Part shown: piece by piece, positions 25,428 to 34,119 of the stretch | How positions within the stretch are numbered: position 1 is the first letter of the stretch | Layout of the letters: every line of letters starts with the position of its first letter | Assembly: GCA_018064525.1 (NCBI GenBank) | Contig: JAGHVB010000004.1 | Span: forward strand, 1 to 56,710 | DNA length: 56,710 nucleotides | Reading direction: 5' to 3' | Origin: Candidatus Treponema merdequi | GTDB taxonomy: Bacteria > Spirochaetota > Spirochaetia > Treponematales > Treponemataceae | The notes under the pieces: model-generated | The model's input: only the letters and a program-made list of their open reading frames with translations | Told to the model about the DNA's origin: nothing | Databases searched by the model: none | Position numbers and translations under genes: made by a program

Positions 25428-28085
25428 ATGGCAGAGGTGGGACGTATGACTCCCTTGATGGAGCAGTACGTAAAGATTAAGGCACAGCATCAGGATGAGG
25501 TTCTCTTTTTCCGTTTGGGCGATTTTTATGAAATGTTCAATGAAGATGCTGTTATGGTTTCACGTCTTTTAAATTTAACTTTGACACATAGGGCAGACAG
25601 TCCTATGTGCGGAGTTCCTTACCATGCTTCAAAAATCTATATAGCACGTCTTCTACGGTTTGGAAAAAAAGTTGCAATCTGTGAACAGATTGGAGAAATC
25701 GGTGCTGGCGGTGGTCTTACAGAAAGAAAAGTAATAGAAATAATTACCCCTGGAACAGCTGTTGATTCTGAATATCTTGAAGAAGCTTCAAACAGTTTTT
25801 TGTGTGCGCTTTCAGTTTCACATCAGAAAGCAGGCTTTGCATATATTGATGTTACGACTTCTGAGTTTAAAGCAACAAGCTGGAATGCTTCTCAGATGGG
25901 AGATTTTTTTGCAAAAGAACTTGGACGCTGTAATCCAAAGGAAATCCTTTTACCGCTTTCACTAAAAGAAAACGATGCTGTAAAAAATGCCCTTGAACAG
26001 AATCCTGGTATTTCAGTTTCATTTTATCCTGATTGGCATTTTAATGCTGAAAATTCATTTAAAAAATTAACAGAACAATTTAAAACTGTAAATTTAAAAT
26101 CTTTTGGACTTGATGAAAATTCTCCGGAAATTATTCCTGCCGGTTTTTTACTTGAATATCTTGAAAAAAATACAAATACACAAGTCCCGCATGTAAAAAA
26201 TATAAAAGTCTATCACGATACGGAATATGTAATCATTGATGAAGCATCAAGACGAAATCTTGAAATTATTTATAACCTTCGTGATCAGTCTGTTAATTAT
26301 TCACTTTTGGATTGTGTTAATTTTACTTTGACAGCAATGGGAAACCGTTTAATCAGAAGCTGGCTTCTTTCTCCATTGTGTGATGTAAAAAAAATCAATA
26401 CAAGACAGAATCATGTAGAACTTCTTTATCAAAATTCAGATCTTTTAAAATCTGTCAGAGAATATCTTGCTCCGATTCTCGATATTGAACGCCTTGCAGG
26501 ACGCATTGCAATGGAAAGGGCTCATGCAAAAGATTTGCAGGCATTAAGGGTAAGTATTGATTCGTGGTGTAAAGTCCGTGATTTGATTAATGGATATGAT
26601 TTTGCACTTTTAAATCTTGATGATGCGCATTTTATTTCTGATTTAATTTTCAAGTCTATAAATGAAGATCCGGCAACCTCTTTAACAGAAGGTCGTCTTA
26701 TTAAAAGAGGCTGGTCTAATGAACTTGATCACTATTATGATATTCAGGCAAATTTTAATAAAATTCTTGACGAATATCTTGAAGAAGAAAAACAGAAGAC
26801 CGGAATCCAGAATTTAAAAATCAAAAATACATCTTCTTCCGGTTATGTAATTGAAGTCACAAAAGGAAAACTTGGTTCTGTTCCGGAGCATTTTATAATG
26901 CGTCGTTCTCTCATGAATGCAGAACGTTATACAACAGAACGTCTTCAGTCTCTTGAACAGGAATTAAATTCTTCTTCTTCAAAAATTCTGGAAACAGAAA
27001 AAAAGCTTTTCCTTGAAATAAGAGAAAAACTTTCGGAATATGTTCCATATCTTATGAATCTTGCACATGAAGTTTCATATATTGATACAGTTTCTTCACT
27101 TGCAGAAGCAGCCGTTATTAACCGCTGGGTAAAGCCTGAAGTCAATGATTCTTTTGTTTTTGATGTTGAGGAAGGACGTCATCCGGTTGTTGAAAAACAT
27201 TTACCGACAGGAAGTTTTGTTGCAAATGATATTCATATCAGTGCAGAAGAAGATGGAATTTCTTTTGGACTTATTACTGGTCCAAACATGGCAGGTAAAT
27301 CAACTTATTTAAGACAAAGTGCATTGATTGCACTTCTTGCTCAGATCGGATCTTATGTTCCTGCAAAGAAAGCTGTTATCGGTTATGTTGATAAGATTTT
27401 CTGCAGGGTCGGTGCGAGTGACAATCTTGCAAGAGGGGAATCAACTTTCTTAGTTGAGATGTCTGAAACGGCATTGATTTTGAAATCAAGTACAGAAAGG
27501 TCTCTTGTTATTATGGACGAAGTTGGTCGCGGAACTTCAACAGAAGATGGTCTTTCAATTGCGTGGGCAGTCAGTGAATATTTATTAAATCATATAAAAT
27601 CAAGAACTCTTTTTGCCACTCATTATCATGAACTTACCAGACTTGAACATTCAAAACTAAAACTTCTGTGCATGGATGTAAAAGAAACTGCGGGTAATGT
27701 CATCTTTTTACGCAGAATTAAAGATGGAAGTGCAGAAAATTCTTATGGTATTCATGTTGCAGATCTTGCAGGAATTCCACAAAGTGTAATTGAACGTGCA
27801 AAAGAAATTCTTGAACATATTCAGAACAAAGCTAAAGATCATCCGATTCTCATAGAAAAATCTGATAACAATCAAAGTGATTCGGATTCACTGGATAAAA
27901 TTCAGACTGAAAAAAATGCTGTTTCTTCTTCCGAAATAAATGAAAAGACTTTTGTATCACCAGGGCTTTTTTCTGATGAAGAAATTATCCTTGACGAAAT
28001 TCTTTCTACAGATCTTGATAATATTACTCCTATCAATGCTCTCGGTCTTATTTCACGCTGGAAAAAATCACTTTCCGGAAAATAA
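25428..28085 (+). CDS. mutS: DNA mismatch repair protein MutS
   Basis: Recognises base mismatches and small loops and recruits MutL. The 885 residues include the mismatch-binding domain with the Phe-x-Glu wedge in GDFYEMF (Phe and Glu present), the connector and clamp domains, and the ATPase with Walker A GPNMAGKST (about 618-626), VGASDNLARGESTFLVEM, Walker B LVIMDEVGRGTST and the ATHYHEL switch. The C-terminal 90 residues include a polar linker and a short tail. Two starts are possible: 25428, or 25446 with GAGGTGG (25434-25440) five bases upstream; the second would give the common MTPLMEQY opening. It begins 5 bases after skp and ends the envelope-assembly operon. Confidence 0.95.
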   Translation: MAEVGRMTPLMEQYVKIKAQHQDEVLFFRLGDFYEMFNEDAVMVSRLLNLTLTHRADSPMCGVPYHASKIYIARLLRFGKKVAICEQIGEIGAGGGLTERKVIEIITPGTAVDSEYLEEASNSFLCALSVSHQKAGFAYIDVTTSEFKATSWNASQMGDFFAKELGRCNPKEILLPLSLKENDAVKNALEQNPGISVSFYPDWHFNAENSFKKLTEQFKTVNLKSFGLDENSPEIIPAGFLLEYLEKNTNTQVPHVKNIKVYHDTEYVIIDEASRRNLEIIYNLRDQSVNYSLLDCVNFTLTAMGNRLIRSWLLSPLCDVKKINTRQNHVELLYQNSDLLKSVREYLAPILDIERLAGRIAMERAHAKDLQALRVSIDSWCKVRDLINGYDFALLNLDDAHFISDLIFKSINEDPATSLTEGRLIKRGWSNELDHYYDIQANFNKILDEYLEEEKQKTGIQNLKIKNTSSSGYVIEVTKGKLGSVPEHFIMRRSLMNAERYTTERLQSLEQELNSSSSKILETEKKLFLEIREKLSEYVPYLMNLAHEVSYIDTVSSLAEAAVINRWVKPEVNDSFVFDVEEGRHPVVEKHLPTGSFVANDIHISAEEDGISFGLITGPNMAGKSTYLRQSALIALLAQIGSYVPAKKAVIGYVDKIFCRVGASDNLARGESTFLVEMSETALILKSSTERSLVIMDEVGRGTSTEDGLSIAWAVSEYLLNHIKSRTLFATHYHELTRLEHSKLKLLCMDVKETAGNVIFLRRIKDGSAENSYGIHVADLAGIPQSVIERAKEILEHIQNKAKDHPILIEKSDNNQSDSDSLDKIQTEKNAVSSSEINEKTFVSPGLFSDEEIILDEILSTDLDNITPINALGLISRWKKSLSGK

Positions 28086-28132
28086 TTTATAAAATTGATT
28101 AGAAAAATCCAGAAAAATCGTACTTATATTGT

Positions 28133-28876
28133 ATGAAATCAATATTAAAAGTATATGGTTTTATACAGGATTTTTTTTCCTTTTTGACTGGCGGAACAGA
28201 ATGTATTTCATGTGGAATTCGTACGCTTTCTGTTCCATTATGCAGAAACTGTCAGACAGAATTGTTAAATTTTGTTCCTTTTGATAACGACAGACGATGT
28301 TCAAGATGCGGTAAAGTATTAATTTCAGAAATCGGTGTCTGCAGGGAATGCAGTGAAAGTAAAGCTGAAAGATTTCTTGACGGAATGTTCCCTGTTCATA
28401 TGTACAGACTTTGGAAAAAAGACCTTATGTTTGCATGGAAATCTCAGGGAACAAGAACGTTATCACCGTTTTTTGCATCAATAATCAATAAAGTAATTCT
28501 TAATCTGACAGAAAACAAAAAAATAGAGTTTGACTATATTGTTCCAGTTCCACCACGGCCTGGAAAAATGAGAAAAGTAGGCTGGGATCAGGTTGATGAA
28601 TTATGCCATTATTTACAAAAGTTTTATGGCTATGAAATTTTTTATCCGCTTGAAAGAATTTCTTCCAGAGAACAGAAAACATTAAATAAAGAACAGAGAA
28701 AAGGAAATTTAGGTGCTGTTTACAGATTAAAAGAAAAATTTAATTTACAGGGAAGAAAATTTCTTATTCTTGATGATGTGTGTACAACTGGTGCAACGCT
28801 TGATAAATGTTCCAGACTGTTAAAATCAGCGGGAGCAGAGGAGGTTTACGGTATTTCGTTATTTTTAGTGGACTAA
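28133..28876 (+). CDS. ComF-family phosphoribosyltransferase-like protein
   Basis: ComF proteins combine an N-terminal zinc-ribbon with a phosphoribosyltransferase-like fold and are linked to DNA uptake or repair in several bacteria. This 247-residue copy has cysteine pairs in ECISCG (Cys near 24, 27), LCRNC (37, 40), RRCSRCG (53, 56) and GVCRECS (65, 68), giving two ribbon units. The transferase half contains VPVPPRPGKMRKVGWDQV (140-157) and the PRPP-loop ILDDVCTTGATLDKC (about 217-231) with both Asp residues. No Shine-Dalgarno is evident before the ATG. No other competence gene is in the window, so the actual role is open. Confidence 0.88.
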   Translation: MKSILKVYGFIQDFFSFLTGGTECISCGIRTLSVPLCRNCQTELLNFVPFDNDRRCSRCGKVLISEIGVCRECSESKAERFLDGMFPVHMYRLWKKDLMFAWKSQGTRTLSPFFASIINKVILNLTENKKIEFDYIVPVPPRPGKMRKVGWDQVDELCHYLQKFYGYEIFYPLERISSREQKTLNKEQRKGNLGAVYRLKEKFNLQGRKFLILDDVCTTGATLDKCSRLLKSAGAEEVYGISLFLVD

Positions 28877-28895
28877 ATATCTGTATATGTAATTG

Positions 28896-28924
28896 TTGCA
28901 ATATAATGAAAATCGAATTATAAT
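28896..28924 (+). promoter_or_regulatory. Promoter of cheW
   Basis: TTGCAA (28896-28901), a 17-base spacer and TATAAT (28919-28924), followed by a leader of about 50 bases with GGAGG at 28972-28976. It marks the start of the cheW–DegT-like–nadK–recN run. Confidence 0.6.
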
Positions 28925-28980
28925 AGAAAGGTAAAGAATTTAATTGATTTTTCTATTATTTGCTTTTCATTGGAGGATTT

Positions 28981-29460
28981 ATGGCAGCTAATGATTCACA
29001 GTTTCAGTTGGTAACTTTTCAGCTTGGGGAAGAACTTTACGGCGTAGACATTATGGATGTAAAAGAAATCGTAAAAATCCAACCTGTGCGTCCTATTCCA
29101 AATGCTCCTTATTATGTGGAGGGAATTTTTAATCTTCGTCGGGAAATTATTCCAATTATCAATCTTCATAAAAGATTTAGACTTCAGAAAGCTGTTTCAG
29201 AAGAAGACAGTGATTTTGAAGGTGGATTTATAATTCTGAATATCGACAATAATAAAATCGGTGTAATCATTGACCGTATTGCACGCGTTGTGACAATAAA
29301 CAATGCTGATGTAAAAGCTCCGCCACAGATGCTCAGTGGAATCGGAACTGAATATATTCAGGGTGTAATCCGACAGGAAGATAATGGTTATTTGATCATG
29401 CTTGATATCCGTAAACTTTTCAATGCAAAAGAATTACAGAATATCATTGAAATGAAATAA
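28981..29460 (+). CDS. cheW: Chemotaxis coupling protein CheW
   Basis: Adaptor that links chemoreceptors to the histidine kinase CheA at the cell pole. The 159 residues have the CheW signature throughout: QLVTFQLGEELYGVDIMDVK (8-27), RPIPNAPYYVEGIFNLRREI (36-55) with the conserved NLR, and GVIIDRIARVVTI. An in-frame TTG at 28960 would run through the ribosome binding site GGAGG (28972-28976), so the ATG at 28981 is chosen. No cheA, cheY or receptor gene lies nearby; the next gene is a DegT-like protein. Spirochaetes commonly have more than one CheW, and this is probably a second, dispersed copy. Confidence 0.93.
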   Translation: MAANDSQFQLVTFQLGEELYGVDIMDVKEIVKIQPVRPIPNAPYYVEGIFNLRREIIPIINLHKRFRLQKAVSEEDSDFEGGFIILNIDNNKIGVIIDRIARVVTINNADVKAPPQMLSGIGTEYIQGVIRQEDNGYLIMLDIRKLFNAKELQNIIEMK

Positions 29461-29507
29461 CATTTTCCTTTTTTTATTCAAAATAAAATTTTTATTACAG
29501 GTAAAAA

Positions 29508-30650
29508 ATGATTCAGACATTTAGTTCAACTATTCGCAGACGTGAAATGGATGCAGTTTTGACATGTATGGTAGATGAAAAAATTGGTCCAGGTGAAATT
29601 AATGCGCGTTTAATAGCAGGTGTAAAAGAATTTTTCGGTGTTGCAGGTGCTCTTGCTTTAAGAAGTCCTGATATCGGAATTAAATATGCTCTTATGGCTT
29701 GCGGAATTGAAAAGGGCAGCAGAATTATGATTTCGGCTCTTGCTCCGTCATGGCAGCTTTTTGCTGTAAGGGAAGCAGGCTACGAACCTCTTATTCTTGA
29801 TGTAAATGAGACAACTGCTTGTGTAACTCCTCAGATTGTTGAAGAAGGAATTAAAAACGGCGGACGTCTTTTAATTCTGCATGAACCACTTGGAGTTCTT
29901 CCAGATTTTGAACCGATTCTCGCACTTGGAATTCCAGTTATTGAAGATATTTCACAGAGTGCCGGTAGCATGATTGTAGAAACAAAAGAAGAAGGTAATG
30001 CAAATTCAACTTCTTCTCAGACTTCTCCAAAAACAGAAAGTCCAGAACAGGAAGTTAAAGGAAAGAAAGCCGGAAGTTTTGGAATCTTTTCTATATGCGC
30101 ACTTGAAGAACATGATGTAATTACTGCAGGTGGCGGAGCAGTTTTGATGGCTCCTGGAAGACGTGAATGGCCTGGTTTAAAACAGCTTACAGAAAATCTT
30201 CCTGGAATTCAGATGCTTCCTGATATCAATGCAGCTCTTGCTCTCGTTCAGCTTAAAGAATTTAAACGTAACGAACAGGTTAGAAAAGAAATTTATAATT
30301 TATATAACCGTGCAATTATGGTTGGTAAGAACAAAACTTTTGTTCGCGATCTTGAATATGGATCAACTGCTTATTCTTTTCCTGTAATTTTAAATAGCGG
30401 ATTTAAAGATGTTAAACAGTATGCCGCAAAAAAAGATATTGAAATTGTAAGTGCGTTTTCGGATTCTGTAATCGGATTTCTTGAAAAGCTAAAAGAAAAT
30501 CTTCTTGAAGAAGAAAAGCTTGATTACGATTATTCAAATTGTAAAACAGCTAAATCTTTATATTTAAGAACAGCTCTTTTTCCTTTGTACCCAAGACTTT
30601 CAAGATCACAGATTGAAAAAATTACAAAAGTACTGGGAACATTACCATAA
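29508..30650 (+). CDS. DegT/DnrJ-family protein lacking the PLP lysine
   Basis: Fold-type I protein of the DegT/DnrJ/EryC1/StrS family, whose members transaminate nucleotide-linked keto sugars. The family frame is clear: LTCMVDEKIGPGEIN (18-32), EAGYEPLILDVN (89-100) and VIEDISQSAGS (144-154), where the Asp pairs with the cofactor ring. The segment that should carry the Schiff-base lysine (family form SF..(T/S)K....G.GG) reads FSICALEEHDVITAGGGA (194-211), with Glu near position 200. A Ser/Thr/Glu/Lys-rich loop of about 30 residues is inserted at 158-187. It is therefore unlikely to be an aminotransferase; a binding, regulatory or dehydratase-like role is possible. It sits between cheW and nadK. 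Confidence 0.8.
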   Translation: MIQTFSSTIRRREMDAVLTCMVDEKIGPGEINARLIAGVKEFFGVAGALALRSPDIGIKYALMACGIEKGSRIMISALAPSWQLFAVREAGYEPLILDVNETTACVTPQIVEEGIKNGGRLLILHEPLGVLPDFEPILALGIPVIEDISQSAGSMIVETKEEGNANSTSSQTSPKTESPEQEVKGKKAGSFGIFSICALEEHDVITAGGGAVLMAPGRREWPGLKQLTENLPGIQMLPDINAALALVQLKEFKRNEQVRKEIYNLYNRAIMVGKNKTFVRDLEYGSTAYSFPVILNSGFKDVKQYAAKKDIEIVSAFSDSVIGFLEKLKENLLEEEKLDYDYSNCKTAKSLYLRTALFPLYPRLSRSQIEKITKVLGTLP

Positions 30651-30671
30651 GCTTTATCAAAAAAGTTTACA

Positions 30672-31514
30672 ATGAAAAACTGTCTGATTATCGTAAATAC
30701 TTATAAAGAAGAATCTCGTAATATTGCAAAAAAGATTGAAAGTTTTTTGCAGGAAAGAAAAATAAATTCTTCAATTCTGGAATTTAACGGTTTTTCTGAT
30801 ATCTATCCTTTTTCCGGATACGATTTTGTAATTACACTCGGCGGTGACGGAACTGTTCTTTATGCCTGCCGTGGTTGTGCAGAACTTGAAATTCCTGTTT
30901 TTCCAGTTAATCTTGGACAGTTTGGTTTCATTGCCGGTATTCAGCCGGATGAATGGAAAAAACTTCTTGAAAATTATCTTGATGGAAAAATGCCTGTTGC
31001 AAGACGAAGCATGCTCAGTTATAAAGTCATCCGTGACTCAAAAGAAATTGCAACTGGATGTTCATTAAATGATATTGTTGTAAGAAGTAATGCTGCTGTT
31101 TCAATGGTTTATCTGGAACTTGCATGTAACGGTATTTCACTTGGAAACTGTAAGGCAGATGGAATTATTCTTGCAACTTCAACAGGTTCTACTGCATATT
31201 CAGCATCTGCAGGAGGTCCTATTGTTGACCCTGAAGTTGAAGCAATGATTCTGACACCAATAAATCCGTTTTCACTTTCAATGAGGCCTCTCGTAATTAA
31301 TGCACGATCTCTTCTGACTGTAAAGATTTTACCGTCAAGGGAAAAAAATGTTATTTTGTCTTTTGATGGACAGACACCTTTTGAACTTTTAGAAAATGAT
31401 ATCATTGAAATTACAAAACTTGAAAAAGATGCTGTTATCATCGGTCCATCAAAAGAAAAATTTTATAATTCATTAAGATTTAAGTTAAACTGGTCTGGAG
31501 GACCTCATGCTTGA
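30672..31514 (+). CDS. nadK: NAD kinase
   Basis: ATP (or polyphosphate)-dependent phosphorylation of NAD to NADP. The 280-residue protein has the diagnostic ITLGGDGTVL (54-63), where the Asp is catalytic, the NLGQFGFIA segment, the NDIVVRS motif (about 135-141), and the substrate-binding TSTGSTAYSASAGGPIVDP. Length is typical for bacterial NadK. It begins 21 bases after the DegT-like gene without an obvious Shine-Dalgarno. It overlaps recN by 8 bases, a pairing of nadK with recN seen in many bacteria. Confidence 0.95.
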   Translation: MKNCLIIVNTYKEESRNIAKKIESFLQERKINSSILEFNGFSDIYPFSGYDFVITLGGDGTVLYACRGCAELEIPVFPVNLGQFGFIAGIQPDEWKKLLENYLDGKMPVARRSMLSYKVIRDSKEIATGCSLNDIVVRSNAAVSMVYLELACNGISLGNCKADGIILATSTGSTAYSASAGGPIVDPEVEAMILTPINPFSLSMRPLVINARSLLTVKILPSREKNVILSFDGQTPFELLENDIIEITKLEKDAVIIGPSKEKFYNSLRFKLNWSGGPHA

Positions 31515-33258
31515 AGATCTTTCAATTAAAAATTTTGCACTTATCGAAAGTGTCAATATAGAATTTAACAAAGGCTTTACAGTTCTCTCTGGAGAAACTG
31601 GTGCCGGAAAATCAATTTTGATTGGAGCGCTTTCTTTTGTACTTGGTGGAAAAGCAAGCGTTGAGCAGATTAGAAGCGGATGTTCAGAGGCGAGTGTAAA
31701 TGCTTCTTTTCTTCTTCCTCCTGTCTGCGCACTTGATAAAATTGAATGTAAAGAAAATATTGATGGTGTCCTGGAACCTAAAACTGCAAGACAATGGCTT
31801 TCTGTTCACGGAATTGAAGCAGAAGATGACAGAGTTCTTATCAGACGTTATGTAAGGGATAATGGAAAAACAGCTGCGTGGATAAACTCGACTCCAGTAA
31901 CAAGAGCTGATTTACAGAACTTCTGTTTTTTCCTTGTTGATATTCATGGGCAGCACGAACATCAGTCTTTGATGAAAGTTTCAGAACACAGAAAATTTCT
32001 TGATGCCAAAGCAGGTCTGACAGAAACTGTTTCAAAATTTACAGAAAAATATGCTGTTCTGGTTGAAAAGAGAAAAACGCTCAATGCATTAAATACATCT
32101 GATAAAGAAAAAAATCAGAAAATTGATCTTTTAACTTTTGCAGTTAAAGAATTTGAAGATGCAAAATTAAAATCAGATGAAGATACAGAGCTTGAAGCAG
32201 AACAGGCAAAACTCAGTTCTTTTGAAAAACTTTTTTCAGAAGTAGAAACTCTTTCTTCACTTCTTTCAGGAGAAGAAGGAATGGGAATTGTTGAACTTTC
32301 AAAAAAATTAAAAACTTCTTCAGAAAGGGCTGTTAATCTTGACGGCTCATTAAAGGAAATTGATTCAAGAATTGAAAATCTTTTTTATGAAGTCAATGAT
32401 ATTTCAGAAGAAGTGAAAAATTATTCAAGAACTCTTGTTTTTGATCCTGAGAGACTGGCTTTTGTTTCAGACAGATTGAGTCTTATTTATAATTTAAAGA
32501 AAAAATATGCGTCTAGCGTCAATGCACCAATGAAAGAACTTTTTGATTATTATGAAAATGCTCAGAAAGAACTCGACGCTTTATCAAATTCAACTCAAAA
32601 TATTGAAAAATTACAGAAAGAAGTTTCTGAACTTGAAAAAGAAATTTATAAAGATGCAAAATTTATTTCTCAAAAACGAAATGAAGCTGCTTCTCAATTA
32701 TCCGGAGCTGTAGAAGAAATTCTTTCAAAACTTGGAATGAAGGATACTCAGTTCAGGGTAAACATTCTCGAAAAACAGGGAACTGAGATAATTCAAAAAT
32801 GCGGACCTTACGGAATGGATAACATTGAATTTTTAATCAGTGCAAATCCTGGAAGTCCTCTTTTGCCTCTTGCAAAAATTGCATCTGGCGGTGAATTAAG
32901 TCGTGTTATGCTTGCATTAAAAACTGTATTTGCAGAAGATGAAAGTGTTCCGACTATGATTTTTGATGAAATTGATACGGGAATTGGTGGAGAAGTTGCT
33001 GTAAATGTAGGAAATCATATAAAGATTCTTTCTAAAAACAGACAGATTTTCTGTATTACTCATCTTGCAAGTATTGCTGTTTATGCGGATAATCAGATAA
33101 AAATTTCGAAAGGCGTAAATAATCAGACAACAAGTACTTCTGTAAAACCGATTACAGGAGATGAAAGAGTTTCTGAAATTGCGCGCATGCTTTCTGGAGA
33201 TACTGTAAGTGAAGAATCTTTAAAACATGCTGCATCAATGCTTGCAAAATTTGCTTAA
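31507..33258 (+). CDS. recN: DNA repair protein RecN
   Basis: SMC-like ATPase that acts in double-strand break repair. The 583 residues begin with LEDLSIKNFALIESVNIEF and the Walker A SGETGAGKSILIGAL (28-42), contain VDIHGQHEHQSLM (about 139-151), a long central coiled coil (about 180-380) with a paired hinge, and end with the signature ASGGELSRVMLALK and Walker B MIFDEIDTGIGGE, all diagnostic for RecN. GGAGG at 31498-31502 precedes the ATG. The overlap with nadK suggests translational coupling. No LexA-type operator is visible directly upstream because the promoter seems to be that of cheW. Confidence 0.95.
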   Translation: MLEDLSIKNFALIESVNIEFNKGFTVLSGETGAGKSILIGALSFVLGGKASVEQIRSGCSEASVNASFLLPPVCALDKIECKENIDGVLEPKTARQWLSVHGIEAEDDRVLIRRYVRDNGKTAAWINSTPVTRADLQNFCFFLVDIHGQHEHQSLMKVSEHRKFLDAKAGLTETVSKFTEKYAVLVEKRKTLNALNTSDKEKNQKIDLLTFAVKEFEDAKLKSDEDTELEAEQAKLSSFEKLFSEVETLSSLLSGEEGMGIVELSKKLKTSSERAVNLDGSLKEIDSRIENLFYEVNDISEEVKNYSRTLVFDPERLAFVSDRLSLIYNLKKKYASSVNAPMKELFDYYENAQKELDALSNSTQNIEKLQKEVSELEKEIYKDAKFISQKRNEAASQLSGAVEEILSKLGMKDTQFRVNILEKQGTEIIQKCGPYGMDNIEFLISANPGSPLLPLAKIASGGELSRVMLALKTVFAEDESVPTMIFDEIDTGIGGEVAVNVGNHIKILSKNRQIFCITHLASIAVYADNQIKISKGVNNQTTSTSVKPITGDERVSEIARMLSGDTVSEESLKHAASMLAKFA

Positions 33259-33300
33259 TTTGTAGAAAATATAGATATATAAGTTTTTCTGGGGGTAAAA

Positions 33301-34104
33301 ATGGCAAAAGTTACTAGTGAAAGCCGTGAAGATTTTAAGGCAGAAGCAGATCATTATAAGAAACGTATTGATGAATCCCTTGAAAAAGAAAAAAATATGC
33401 TTGGGGTCATGAAAAATAGTGGTGCAGGTGTTGAATATCAGAAACTTATTCTTGCAGAAGAAATGATTTATATTGCAACACTTTATATTGCAATTAATGG
33501 AAGTTCATTAAAAACACTTCAGATTAAAAATAATGATGCTTTAAATGATGCCAGAAAATCTTTGTATAAAGCAATTATCTATCTTGAAGAAGTTGTTACA
33601 AATTCAATTAATATTGCATATTCAGAACTTGCAGATCAGCTTGACGCAATTTCAAATACTCCGATTCAAAAAAGATATCAGCTGATGCAGAAGCTTGGCC
33701 TTGCAATTCAGATGGTAATTGATGGTTTTGGTGATAATTCAAAGTGGAAATGGTCTTTCGTAGAACTTACAGGAAGATATGCTGTTGTTGCTAAAAATCT
33801 TCTTGATATGAAATCTGCTGTTAAAGATTATTTTGATCCTAATTCTCCAAATTATGATTCAACAGTTCTGTATGTAAGACTTGTAAGAAAACTTATCGAT
33901 GAATCTGCAACTGCATATCGTGACCGTTATGAACTTTCTACACGCCGTATTGATGATATTAATGCAGGTATCAACTTTTTGCTTGCTTCAAGAAGAATTG
34001 CTGTAGCACTTGGTTCAAGTGATGAAGCTGAAGAAATTAAGAAAAAAGCTATTACCTGGAAAAAATTAATGGAATCAGATCAGAAATCAGGAAAGAGTAA
34101 TTAA
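33301..34104 (+). CDS. Hypothetical cytoplasmic helical protein
   Basis: I do not recognise this 267-residue protein. It has no signal peptide or membrane helix and is predicted almost entirely helical: KAEADHYKKRIDESLEKEK (coiled-coil-like), YQKLILAEEMIYIATLYIAI (48-67), NDARKSLYKAIIYLEEVV, and a second half with YAVVAKNLLDMKSAVKDYF and RRIAVALGSSDEAEEIKKK. A GGGGG tract (33291-33295) acts as ribosome binding site. It follows recN by 42 bases and precedes the Bmp-type binding protein gene by 15, so it may be co-transcribed with that gene. Probably restricted to treponemes. Confidence 0.65.
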   Translation: MAKVTSESREDFKAEADHYKKRIDESLEKEKNMLGVMKNSGAGVEYQKLILAEEMIYIATLYIAINGSSLKTLQIKNNDALNDARKSLYKAIIYLEEVVTNSINIAYSELADQLDAISNTPIQKRYQLMQKLGLAIQMVIDGFGDNSKWKWSFVELTGRYAVVAKNLLDMKSAVKDYFDPNSPNYDSTVLYVRLVRKLIDESATAYRDRYELSTRRIDDINAGINFLLASRRIAVALGSSDEAEEIKKKAITWKKLMESDQKSGKSN

Positions 34105-34119
34105 CGGAGACTTGTACTT

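Noticed and set aside
28960-28980. TTG start for cheW
   Set aside because: It would read through the GGAGG ribosome binding site of the ATG at 28981.
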